In this document: positions 23,322 through 37,300 of the stretch, in pieces
Position numbering within the stretch: the stretch's first letter is position 1
Layout of the letters: every line of letters begins with the position of its first letter
Source of the DNA: Mesorhabditis belari
Lineage: Eukaryota; Nematoda; Chromadorea; Rhabditida; Rhabditidae
Direction: 5' to 3'
Assembly: GCA_958450365.1 (NCBI GenBank)
Contig: CAUEEP010000742.1
Location: forward strand, 2,368,001 to 2,432,000
Length of the DNA stretch: 64,000 nt
Program-made: the position numbers and the translations under genes
The notes under the pieces: model-generated
The model's input: only the letters and a program-made list of their open reading frames with translations
What the model was told of the DNA's origin: nothing
Database searches by the model: none

Positions 23322-23597
23322 CACGTTCATGACGAGCGCTTTTTTGTTTTGCAAAACCTCCATCTGAGATGAGCGCGGTTCAGATTAGCTATTTTTATGA
23401 AAATTTGCATATATAGCAAATAAGTAGCGTAGATTCTGAATTTTCAAAAAAAAAATTTAGTTGACCTACGTTTCTCGAGCTATGATGTAAACTACTTTGT
23501 TTCTGTTGCATTGAACCTTTTCTTTTGGTGAAAATTATGAGAGTTCACGCGACTTGAGGTCCGGGACCCACCGGTGGGTTCCGTCGTCGTAAGTGTG
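23322..23597. mobile_element. TTAA-flanked MITE, possibly piggyBac-type
   Basis: The element lies between two TTAA tetranucleotides (23318-23321 and 23598-23601). Its ends, CACGTTCATGACGAGCG and the complement CACACTTACGACGACGG, agree at about 13 of 17 positions. A palindromic GGACCCACCGGTGGGTTCC sits near the right end. TTAA targeting and CAC ends are piggyBac features; there is no transposase. Confidence 0.55.
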
Positions 23598-23601
23598 TTA
23601 A

Positions 23602-24440
23602 AAAAAGAACTGAAAAAAATTCCTTGCAAGCGCTTCCTTAAGTAGTTTTTTAGCCATAGAAAGGGTTACGGTATTATCCACGTTTTAGCGCGCAGAAAGT
23701 CGTCAAAAGTCATTTTTGTCTTCAAAATGTTATAACTTTTTTGTGAGTTGACCAATTAATACGATTTCGGTCTCAAAATGACCGCAGACAACATTTTGAC
23801 AAAGTCTACTCCCTGGCCTTTCCTAATTTTTTGTTATCATCGAGCGATGGAGGACCCAATGCAAGTGAGTTTGGTCATTTCTGCGTAAAACGGTAAAACG
23901 ACTCACGTAAACTCATGCGATTTTACTCCAGCAATGATTACTCTAATTCTTTCCGGCGACGCGTTTTTATCGACTCACTTCTGTCCTTCACAACGCTCTG
24001 CCAACTCTCCTTTTGGTGACTTCTATGCAATGCTGTCTTGTCTTCGAGACAAAAAGTTTATTTCAAAAATGAGGCGCAATGGGATAAACACAAAATGACA
24101 ACGGAACAGACCAAAAAACAACTATGATACCAGTGTACGAGAGGGGACACAATCTTTCGCTCGCTCCTGACTAGCAACTTTTTCATTCGGAAAAACATTG
24201 AGCGACGAATTGTGTCAAGCATGAGGATCTTGTGTTTATTCAAAACATTGGCGTTCAGGAAACAAAAGAAAACCGTTCAAAGAGTAACAAATTTTAATAA
24301 CAAAACAAACAATTTAAGGAAATAACTCAATAGAGACAACGGGGGTTGATCTAGAACTAACTACGTCATGCCTAACACTAAATGGAAAGCTCTGGCTTCG
24401 AAGTTTTCAATTACAAGGGATTGAAAATGTAAAAATGTCG
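23602..24440. other. Gene-free stretch 3' of hsp-6
   Basis: 23960-24073 matches 7130-7262 and is a dispersed or duplicated repeat. No coding signal elsewhere. 24300-24447 is the probable hsp-6 3' untranslated region. Confidence 0.45.
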
Positions 24441-24447
24441 AGGTTGC

Positions 24448-27285
<2,838 letters not shown>

Positions 27286-27404
27286 TTTTGTGTGCTTTTC
27301 TAAATGAACATCTTATTGCTATTAAAAAATCAAAACATAATCAGAAAGGAAAAAGAAAAGATTTACGGATACATCCAAGAAACCAAACTTGAAAGATAGG
27401 GCTT

Positions 27405-27417
27405 GAAATTTCCAGAA
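27405..27417. promoter_or_regulatory. Heat-shock element upstream of hsp-6
   Basis: GAAATTTCCAGAA is a perfect three-unit heat-shock element (GAAnnTTCnnGAA), about 120 bp upstream of the hsp-6 start codon and about 550 bp from the NDUFA2 start. HSF-1 binding is inferred from the consensus only. Confidence 0.6.
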
Positions 27418-27965
27418 TTTGATTTGGGCGCTGAGATCTGAAGTCGGAGTTACCAAAAAAGAGTAAATACGGTGAATAATCTAGCCGTAAAAAAATCAAA
27501 GATAAAAATCACAGAAGCGCCGAAATCAAATGAAATTTTTCCGCCGAAAAAAAATTCCCTCAGTAGTTTAAAGATATTCAGTTGGAAAGCTGCAGGTTAC
27601 TATGCCCAGACTATAAATAATCAGCTCACGGGACAAAAGCGACTATGCAAGATCCCTCATTTGATCATTTAAAATGAATAATTTTTGAGAGTTGACTAAA
27701 AGTGCTAGTGTCCGCCCATGTCCATGACGAAACTTTCTAAATTTCACGAAAGAAAAGTCTAGCAAAAATATCTCTGGGTTCAGCTGGCTGTCGGCCGAAA
27801 TTTGTCGCGCTAGGACCACTTTTTCTCTTTGTCTTCGCATAAGTTTTAAAGTTGCTGCAAAATTGTTCGTCCCTTACTTTTACAATATAATTTTTACATA
27901 CATTTCGTTTGTCTATTGCTCCTTTTCTATAGTTTTCCCATATTTTAAAAGCTTTTGATTTTAGA

Positions 27966-28698
27966 ATGGCATCGATAAAGTTGGCGGGAACCGCCCTTCG
28001 GGAGCTGAGGATCCATTTGTGTCAAAAATCAGCTGCATCACAGGTTGGAAGGATTTTTTTGAATTCAGAACTAGTCAAATAACTATGCTAGTTAATGGCT
28101 TTTTATTGAAATGTTTTCGGGAGTTCTTTTCATTTTTCCACAGTTCCCCAAAATCTGTTGATACAAACACTCTGAAAACAAGATCGATCAAATGCCAATG
28201 TGATCAAAGATCAAAAGCGTAAAAACGATAATTAAGCGTACGTTAATTTTGAAATTCTAGGGTGTTCGCAATTTCATCGAGAAGGAGTACGTCTCGTTAA
28301 AGAAGGCAAATCCCGAGTTTCCGATTCTAATCAGAGAGGCCTCAGGAATCGTTCCCCGCGTTTTTGCCAGGTAAAGATTTTGATTATTTTTGTGGCTTAA
28401 AACTTCCATTTTCTTCTATAGGAACTTAAAAAGAGTTATTTTTGCATTTTGGTAAAGCTAACAGCGACTTTTGTTTGTATAACTTGATGCCAGAGGATTT
28501 TTATATGTAAATATCAGTTTGGAAGTTATTTATTTTTTAAATTGGATGTAGTATTTGATTTAAAAGTATTGCTTTATATGTGCTAAATTTTAATTTCCCA
28601 GGTACGAGCACGGTGTTGAGCGAGCGGTTTCCCTCGAGGACGCGTCAGCCGAGAAAGTGAGCGCGACTCTTCGCGATTTGGCCGCCAAAGCCAACTAA
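27966..28698 (+). CDS. NDUFA2: NADH dehydrogenase 1 alpha subcomplex subunit 2 (complex I B8)
   Basis: Accessory subunit of mitochondrial complex I with a thioredoxin-like fold. Three exons, 27966-28043, 28261-28370 and 28602-28698, give 94 residues, the usual family length. Exon 1 carries [16 protein letters not shown], exon 2 [20 protein letters not shown] followed by [10 protein letters not shown] and PRVFAR, and exon 3 [19 protein letters not shown]. All match the conserved B8 pattern (RIHLC, GVR-FIE, LKKANP, PILIRE, ARY). The start lies one base after GATTTTAG, so it is probably trans-spliced. Introns are longer than in neighbouring genes. Confidence 0.93.
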
Positions 28699-29246
28699 CG
28701 ATCTCTAGGGAAAAACTCTGCTTTTCCTGGTTTGTATTTGTAGTTTTAGAGTCGAGATTCTACCCTTTTCAGCGTTATATTTCTTTATTACATTTCAAAT
28801 ACGTGTATTAGATTTTCTTTTCGAGTCGTCAAATGTACATTTATGGCCTTGTGCACGCTTAAGATAAATTTTTATGTATCGTTTAAAAAACGGAAAAGCA
28901 AATATAAAAAAAGTTTATTCAAATTCTACTAAAGAAAAAGGTTGGTTGCATAATACGAATGGCTTATGCGTGGCTGTATCACTTCTTGTTGAACTTGTTA
29001 AATTGAAGAACAAGTTATTGGCGTTAGAGCCGGGTTTCGCGACCGTGATGATCACCTGTAAGCTTTTTTCTGGGTAAAAGTTACTTACCAAGGTCTAAAA
29101 TATGCACTGTTAGCCCATTGTTACCAAAAAGCTACCGTACTCCGGCTTCATTTAAAATTTTGAAAAAGAAAGTCTTGATGACCTTTGTAAGGAAAATTCA
29201 CTATCAGCCTAATGGTTTATTCCTGACAGTTTTGTGTTATCAAAAA
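28699..29246. other. Gene-free stretch between NDUFA2 and a mariner
   Basis: 3' untranslated sequence of NDUFA2 followed by AT-rich DNA. GCTACCGTACTCCGGC near 29133 resembles the TACGGTAGC repeat ends at 59064 and 61989. The 67-codon frame at 28874 is unsupported. Confidence 0.45.
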
Positions 29247-29248
29247 TA

Positions 29249-30520
29249 TTGGGTTGGTGAGTTGAAAACTGCCGGACTTTGAACTAAAATTTATTCGACA
29301 TAAACCATAAATTCATTCCAAATAATTTCCATTATTATTGACAACTTCTGCCCATTTTACAGGCAATTTGCGGATTCCTCTTTCGTGGTAGGATTTTAGT
29401 TTTGAATCGAAAAACTTTCAAAGCCAATTTTTTACTGCTTCTTCCGAATCGAAGTGTTCTCCCGCAAGCTCATTACTCATGATCCGGAATAAATAGTAAT
29501 CAAAAGGGGCAAGGTTCAGACTGTATGGGGGATGTGCCAAAAGTTTTCAACCAAGGCTCTTTATTTTAGAGCGAGTCAGTTTTGCAACATGAGGGCGCGC
29601 GTTGTCGTGGAGGAGAACGATCTTTGACTTGAAGGGCCTATTCTTCTTTAGGGATTCATTCACCTTTTCCAACTGTTCACTGTATTTGATTGCATTAAAG
29701 GTCGTCTTGCTATCCAGCAACTCCCAGTACACCACTCCCTCCATATCCCAGAAAACGCAGAGCATAAACTTCTTCTGGTGCAAATCGGGCTTGGGGTCAC
29801 TTTCGGGTTTCTCACCTGGCCCCACCCATTGCCGCTTCCTCCGAAAGTTCACAGATAAAACTCATTTCTCATCTCCTGTCACAATTCGTGGAAGAAAGGA
29901 TTTCCTTTCGTATCGTGAGAGATGAGCGGCGCTGATCGAGGCGCGCTGCCACTTCTGGGGGTCAGTGAGGTCATAGGGCACCCAAGTCTCGATTTAAATC
30001 CAAGGGTATGAAGGTGCCTTAGCACTGTAACATGATCAACCCCTAACTCTTCTCCCAATTCACGCGATACCCGATGGTCGTTGGTAATGAGTTCGAGTAA
30101 TTTGGAATCATCCAGCCGGGGTGCCGCTCCACGGCCCTCTGTATCTTTCAAAGATTTGTCCCCAGATCGAAACTTGGCAAGCCATACTTTGTTCATGGTG
30201 AACCATACTCGACATGTTCTTTCGGAAGGTGAGTCCTCCCCATATATCTCTTTAATATTACCAGCTGCCAAGCCTGCACTGTGCTCTTGTAGGAACTCAT
30301 GAAGCATGACATGACGAATATGTCCCGGTGGCAGATTGTCGAGTGTAATAAAAGAAGTGAAGAAAAATACCAAAAAATAAAAAGCTGGAAGCATCATTTT
30401 TTCGCAATAATTTGAGAAGATGTTGAAGTAACCAAACCCCCTTTCAGCTGATTCAATGCTGTTTTTTTTTTATCTGCGAGTCCCGCGAAATAGCCGGCAA
30501 CTTTCAATTCACCAACTCAA
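29249..30520 (-). mobile_element. Full-length mariner transposon, decayed
   Basis: TTGGGTTGGTGAGTTGAAA at the left and its near complement at the right (CAATTCACCAACTCAA) form ~27-bp inverted repeats flanked by TA (29247-29248, 30521-30522). Length 1272 bp is standard for mariner. It is inserted between NDUFA2 and the ACC-synthase-like gene. Confidence 0.9.
29313..30397 (-). pseudogene. Mariner transposase (DD34D), several stops
   Basis: The N-terminal HTH region (IRHVMLHEFLQEHSAGLAA, then WLAKFRSGDKSLKD) is followed by SRELGEELGVDHVTVLRHLH, IVTGDEK ending in a stop where Trp is expected, MLCVFWDMEGVVYWELL, LLHDNARPHVAKLTR, and APFDYYLF with the third Asp 34 residues after the second. A further stop follows NWL. 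It ends RKLPVKWAEVVNNNGNYLE and a TGA at 29313. At least two in-frame stops and one frameshift make it inactive. It belongs to a different mariner subgroup from the 7267 element. Confidence 0.85.
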
Positions 30521-30522
30521 TA

Positions 30523-31000
30523 TTTGAAAGTGATTATTAAGAGACAGACAAAGATAAACCTTTTATTCATTTCGAAATAATAGTGGTGATGTTTTGTGTC
30601 GTAAAAAGAAAAACGAATGACTTCCAGCCTAGAAAAGGAAACAGAAGAGTGCCTAACAATAGCTATTGAAAAATATGCATAACAAAAATGAGTGACCCAT
30701 ATGAGTAAAGATATTTGGAAAGAAGGAAAAATAGAAGAAAAGACCCTATTGACCTTCTGAAATTCCTGTTGTTTCATAGATGATTTCCCGTGGTTGGAAT
30801 GTGGGATCCGAGCCGAGAATTGAGACAAGACGTTTTAGACCTGAATTTCAGATTTGATTTCAATTTATCCCCCGCTTTTATGAGCTCAATTTGGTGCACG
30901 AGTTTTCTAAAAGAGGCATCTATTTTAAAAAGCTAACGTAATTCACAGTTTACACTTGATAAGCTCAATTTTGGTATCATTGATTTCTTGGATTGTGATT
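30523..31000. other. Gene-free stretch
   Basis: Nothing recognisable; a 103-codon minus-strand frame at 30517-30828 is AT-rich, hydrophobic and unsupported. It includes the 3' flank of the aminotransferase-fold gene. Confidence 0.4.
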
Positions 31001-31002
31001 TC

Positions 31003-33955
31003 TCATCGAATGAAAAGTAATCCGTGTTTTAAGAGCTCACCCTCGTACAACTCGTCCTTTTGACAAGCGAACACGAGTCTCATCCAACCCGGCCGCTGCT
31101 CGCCCATCACTTTCCCGGGAGTGATGAAAACCCCACGCTCGACCAAATCATCGATTAACGCATCCTCGTCTTTGTATGGATTGGGTAGGAACTGAAATAC
31201 GTTAGACAGGTACAAAGATTGTATTTCTATTGCGGTACTACTAAGTGTTTGTACTAGTGTAAACAAATTCTCAATTTTCTGCTTACTCGACTGAAATCAC
31301 AGAACAACGCCACCCCGGCGACCGCGTCAACAAACGGAATGTGCAGATGGGCTAGGGTTTGAACGATAGAAGAACGATGAACACGCAAACGGGCAAGCTT
31401 CTCTCCGTGAAACCATGAGATCCAGCCTAGGAAAGTACTCTTAATTAGCTAATTAATTCACGCTTTTCTTACTAGGATCCTCTAGAAGACGGGTGGTGAA
31501 ATCCTGGGCGAGCGCCGAACACGGTTGAAGGACCTCCATTCTGATGAGAGTACGAGCTATCGCCGAATCTGTGCACACGATCGACGCCAAACGGATTCCC
31601 GGAAGACCGAAATCCTAGAAAATTAGTCAAGATTTATTGAAAGATTGCCTTTTTCTACTCACTTTACTGGGACTCCAGATCCATGCCGTTTTATTTGGAT
31701 TCGTCAACTTGTGGCGATACGAGAGAAATGGTCGGAAACCATTTCTTGGCCCGTAGATTGTCCCGGAGAACACCTCGTCGACGATTACAAATAGTCCCTT
31801 CCTAAAATCAAAGTTTACTTTTATAAAGCTCAATCTCTTACCCATTCGCCCACTCGCACAATTCGATCATTTGCTCTTCGGGGAACGTGATGCCGAGTGG
31901 GTTGTGCGGATTCACGATCACCACTCCGCGCACCGCTTCGCCCTGGAAACTTTGTAGAAAGTTTTTCCACAATTTCCTCACCTCCTCTGAATAGGTAGCA
32001 ATGGCTCGGCCGAGAGCTTCGATATCGAAACTTGGATTCGTGATGTCTTTCTGAAAATTTGTAGATATCTCAAATTTATCGAGTTTTAAAATCTCTCTCT
32101 ACTCACAAATGGCACTGTAACGAGTCGACACTCGGCTCTCTCCTCAACGTTGTTGTAAATACGGGTGTAGATTGGTGTATTCGCAATTAAAAGCTCTAAA
32201 AAGTGAATTTATTAGAAGTTGATCTCAACAAACCATCAGGTTGCATTGTGGCAAAGGTGACCATATCGTGAGCGCAATTTGACCCAGGTGCCAACAAAAT
32301 ATCGTTGGCGGTGATCTGTTGAGCGTCCATGAAACGAAGAAAATATCGTAACAGAGCTTGTTTGACACTGAAAATGAATTCATTCTTTCAAGAGCATTGA
32401 TTGAAACTTTAAATCGATTCAAGTCTCCTACCTTAAATACCCGCCGGCTGGTCCATAATGCACAAGATGATTGAGATCGATGGATCCAGTGGGTAGCTGA
32501 AAAGCGAGAACAATTAGGCATGCTATATTTCTACTCACCTCCTTGACTTTCATACAATCGATGCACTTCTCACGAATCAAATCCTCGCAAACGTTGTTCT
32601 CAGCCGTGCACAAGTTGACATTACCCTTTGGATTCCCCTCAACATCATAATGATTCTCGAACATCCGCTGATAGATTATCGATGATTGATCGAAGTTGGT
32701 CACCAAGTGTTGAGCTCTTGTAGAAAGAGTGGGATAGGTTTCACGGTGCTGAACAAACAATAAAAAAAAAGCTCAATTACTTTAAATCTACAATCACTCA
32801 CCTTCTTTTCTTTTAGACACGAGTAGAGTAATTTGCGTAGCTTGGGCGCTAGCGAGAAATCGAGTTGAGCCATGTCTGAGAACGAGCATTTCCCACCGTG
32901 CGAATGAGTCTGAAATTTGCATTTAAATTATATTATAGATTTCAAATTACAGTTTTTCATAAGAAAGCGAAAAAATAAACAATCACACCTGTAATGAGGT
33001 GAGCAATTGACCGAGGGGATCCGTTCGTAGAATCGCTAATGAATAGGAGCCTGAAAGGGAATCAACATCCAAAAATGTGTAGCTATTTTTATTGTTAAAA
33101 GATCTAAAGATCTTAAGAATGTTAGAATATGATTAAAAAGATTGAAATCTTTTACCTTTTACAATAAAATAGCTATCATCCACTTCAACCTCTAAGAGTT
33201 CATTATCACTGGGACGAATCTGAAAAGTTGAAGAACTTTTGTCAAAATTGTCATTTGAATGTTTTAACTTGTTAACTATCTAATTATACTTGACTTACAA
33301 TTAGTTTTATATATAGAATATAGAATTCGATATAGAATATGAATTCGATATAGAATATGAATTCGATATAGAATATATCAATGTCATTAGTTTAAACACA
33401 TAAAATTAGACAGACACCATTGGACACAGTGCTTCACAGTGGGATTTTCGAATTTAAAGTAGAAATTTCTCGTTTCATCTATCATTTGTATCATTATCGA
33501 TAGTAAATGACTTATAAATATAGATAGATTTTTAGAAAATCTAAAGAAAATAGAAAATTTACAATAAAATAGCTATCATCCACCCCAACCTCTAAGAGTT
33601 CATTATCACGAATCTGAAAAGTTGAAAAACTTTTGTCAAAGGTGTCATTTGAATGTTTTAACTTGTTAACTATCTAATTATACTTGACTTACAATTAGTT
33701 TTATATATAGAATATGAATTCGATATAGAATATATCAATGTCATTAGCTCAAACACATAAAGTTAGACAGACACCATTGGACACAGTGCTTCACAGTGGG
33801 ATTTTCGTCGAATAAAGTCGAATTTTTTTCGTTTCATTTATCATTTGTATCATTATCGATAGTAAATGACTTATAGATATAGATATAATTTTTAGAAAAT
33901 CTAACGTAATCCCCATTCAAACCTCGTTGATAACCTCGATTTTTTGCCCACTCAT
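31003..33955 (-). CDS. ACC-synthase-like PLP-dependent enzyme (class I aminotransferase fold)
   Basis: Fold-type I pyridoxal-phosphate enzyme related to the animal ACCS group; true ACC synthase activity is not expected in animals, and the substrate is unknown. About 11 exons from ATG at 33955 (MSGQKIEVINE) to a stop at 31003. Features in order: VNLCTAENNVCEDLI (family ENKL-like block), YGPAGGYLSVKQALLRYF, LLAPGSNCAHDMVTF (cofactor phosphate region), VVIVNPHNPLGITF (the NPxNP block), LFVIVDEVFSGTIYG (Asp that pairs with the pyridine nitrogen), WIWSPSKDFGLPGIR with the Schiff-base Lys, and PGWMRLVFA with the substrate-carboxylate Arg. The catalytic set is complete, so activity is plausible. A CTTTCAG acceptor lies 12 bases upstream of the ATG. 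A tandem duplication of exon 2 is in intron 1 (see 33150-33900). Confidence 0.82.
33150..33900. repeat. ~390-bp tandem duplication containing exon 2 of the PLP-enzyme gene
   Basis: 33163-33535 and 33553-33895 are two copies that share the exon, the TTTTATATATAGAATATGAATTCGATATAG stretch in pieces, and a common GACAGACACCATTGGACACA block. The 5' copy of the exon has an in-frame six-base deletion and has lost its splice donor (GTAAAAGGTAAAAG is replaced by GTAAATTTTC), so only the 33167-33225 copy is expected in mRNA. GAATTCGATATAGAATAT repeats differ in number between the copies. Confidence 0.75.
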
Positions 33956-34379
33956 CGCTGTCGCCAGCTGAAAGAAACACGAAAAAAAAATGTGAGTGAA
34001 ACAAGTAAAGTGTTAGGGAAAAGTTCTTAAAAAGCTTTTGATGTTTAATCTAATTCTTTAAGCCAAAAATTTGTTATCAAAAATGACCCCGGAAATGGAG
34101 CCTTTTTCATCAAAGCTTGCATCCTCTTTTGAGTGCACAGTGTTTACAAATTTCATCAACAAAGCCAAAATAACAGAAAAAAAATATTAGTTTATATAGA
34201 ATTTTATCTAAATATCTAGCGCTTTTATTGGATTAATGTTTTATTTGTTTTGTTTATCGTAGTAATCCTTTTGCCACCACCGAAACCCACAAAAACTCGA
34301 CTAGAAGAGATTTACTTTTGCTTTAATTTAAAATAAGATATTCTATTCTAGGCATTATCTAGATTTTTGTCTAGATTTT

Positions 34380-37300
34380 CTAGCGTAATATTGCTGTTGC
34401 TTTGCCTGTTGCTTTGCCTGTTGCTTTGCCTGTTGCTTTGCCTGTTGCTTTGCCTGTTGCTTTGCCTGTTGCTTTGCCTACCTGTTGAACTAACTCAGCC
34501 GCTGTCAATGAGCCTCTCTTTTCGCTCACTCGAGGACTTGGCACTGGAGAAAAGTTCCTGAAAAGCTTTTTATTGTGGATAAATGCTAAAAAATGTATTA
34601 TTTTATAGCTTTATAGTTTTTTTTAAATTTCTATAATATTAGTTTATTAGTTATTTTGAACAAACCCTGTCGATGTGGATGCTTTATCAGGTTGGTGATG
34701 CGGGATCGGAGTGATCGGCGATTGTTTAAGACTCTAAAAGTTTAAGAACTGTTGGATCACTTGTAATAAGGCTTAAAAAAACATTTAAATCTTAATCATG
34801 ATAAGCTTTTTTTTGTATTAGAAAGCTTTTATTGGGATTACCTGTTGTACTTGTTGTTCTCGTTGTGCTTGTTGTTCTCGTTGTTCTTGCTGTTCTCGTT
34901 GTACTTGTTGTTCTTGTTGTTCTCGTTGTTCTTGTTGCAATGGACTCGGTGAGAAAACGAGCTGAAGGTCATACTTTACTTTAAATTACCAGTTTTCCGA
35001 TATAAGTTAGATAAAATACGCTTTTATATTCATATTTTTCAAAAATCAATCCTACTTTAATGATATCAATGACTTCTCGTTGTTCTTCTTGTTGTTGTTG
35101 TTGTTCTTCTTCTTGTTTTCCTTGTCTTTCATTCAAGTACACTGACGCTGATGATGTTACTCGATTTGGTTGATCGTTCGACTAAAAGAAACAAATAATT
35201 AGAAATATCTACTCATTAATTGAAGATCTTAAGAGAAATTGAAACGAATTTTCCCAAGCTCACTTGAATCTCTCGATAAATCGGTGTCTCGTCAACGGGT
35301 TGATGAATGAAATGTGAAAGGCTAGTTGGCGATCCATAACTGATCACTGATTCAATCATTGGACTTTCCTGGAAAACGAATTATTATCATTTCAGTATAA
35401 ATAATCATTATTATGTTGAAAATGAACTTATACGCTCATTTGGTTTACGGTGTGCTTTGTGCTCGCAAAAAAGTTTTTTTGCAAACACCACTTTCTGGCA
35501 TATTTTTTTTTTATCAGCGCTCACTAACGTTCGCGTTTTTCACGCCATCTAAATCCCTGTTCCTTTTTGTCAATAGCTGTGCAAAGACAGACGAACAGAC
35601 GTCTCTTCTGCTTTATTTATAGTAAACAACAACGCAGGTAGAGTACAGAGTGCTGGTTTAAAACGAAAACGAAATAAGCTATTAGAAAAGCTTAAGTATT
35701 TGAATAATAAATAGAGAATTTGGTTATTTTATAAGCTTAATGATTCTAGTAATAGCTATTTGATAGGAAAGTTTAGAGAGAAATCGATTTTTTTTTTACG
35801 GTGAAAATAAGCCATTGTGTTCCCCAACGTTCCCATTATTTTCACAAAATAATAACCCTACTTTTTCTGGGGAAACCGGTTTTCACTTTTTAGAAAAAAG
35901 GTTTACATTTGTGAGAATTGCTTACGGAAATTCTTTCAAGTGAATTAAGCCACGTTAAAGGACTCTCCCAGTCCACAGATCGTCTAGTTTTTCTTACGGA
36001 TATTCTTTCAAGTGAATTAAGCATGTTAGCAGACTCTCCCAGTCCACAGATCGTCTAGATTTACTGACGGAAATTCTTTCAAGTGAATTAAGCCACGTTA
36101 AAGGACTCTCCCAGTCCACAAATCGTCTAGATTTACTTGTGCAATGCACAAGAATCTGATTGATTGTAAAGCTGACTACGATCTGTTGCATAAGCAACCC
36201 TATAGATGCAAATGGACTAAACCGATAAACCGTTGTGTTCTTGTGTGTGAGAAAATGAAAGAATTCAGTGCGCCAGGCAGTTTGCTTATGCATTTCGAAA
36301 GAAATTAGCCTTTTGCTTTGCTTTATTGTTCTTAAAACTCGTTTCAACTTTTCTCTAATGGTTTTTGTAATTAGAGTTTATATTTTTTCAAACACATTAA
36401 CTCAATAATTGTTGATGATAGAAAATTTAGTGACAAAACTTTGTGAACTTTGACAAAACTGAAAACATTGTGAAACCTTTGTGAGATGTGAGGTGAATGT
36501 TTCCTCATTTGTTTGTTTCTTCGGAGAAATCTCTATCGGATGATGCCAAAATGTGGTCGATGTGGTAAGGGATGAGAAGCTAAAAGAAAACAAATCAGCT
36601 TTTCAATTTTAAAGGATCGGCGAGTTGAAGAATAAATTAAAATCTATTACAAATCAATCTCAAATCAATCTCAAATCAATTACAAATCAATCTCAAAATG
36701 ATCAAACTCATTTTCTTGTTCTCTAGCCTACCAACTGTTGAAGTTAATGTAAAATCGAGTGAAGCAAGTTTTGAAAGCTTTAACTAGCTTGAACTTTAGC
36801 TTTAACTAGCTTTAACTAGCTTTAACTAGCTTGAACTTTAGCTTTAACTAGCTTTAACTAGCTTTAACTAGCTCTTTAGCTTTACTTTAGCTTTAACTTT
36901 AGCTTTACCTTAGCTTTAACTTTAGCTTTAACTTTAGCTTTACCTTAGCTTTAACTTTAGCTTTAACTAGCTCTTTAGCTTTAACTTTAACTTAAGCTTT
37001 AACTAGCTTTAACTAGCTCTTTAGCTTTAACTTTAGCTTTAACTAGCTCTTTAGCTTTAACTTTAGCTTTAACTAGCTCTTTAGCTTTAACTTTAACTTA
37101 AGCTTTAACTAGCTTTAACTAGCTCTTTAGCTTTAACTTTAGCTTTAACTAGCTCTTTAGCTTTAACTTTAGCTTTAACTAGCTCTTTAGCTTTAACTTT
37201 AGCTTTAACTTTAGCTTTAACTTTAGCTTTAACTTTAGCTTCAAAAGTGCCTACTCTTCAAGCTTCAAAAGCTTTCAAATAACGGTAGTTTTCTTTTCAA

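Noticed and set aside
34367..34561. Plus-strand open frame with repeated LLLCL
   Set aside because: It is the antisense reading of the 12-bp GKAT/KQQA coding array on the minus strand; there are no plus-strand splice or start signals.
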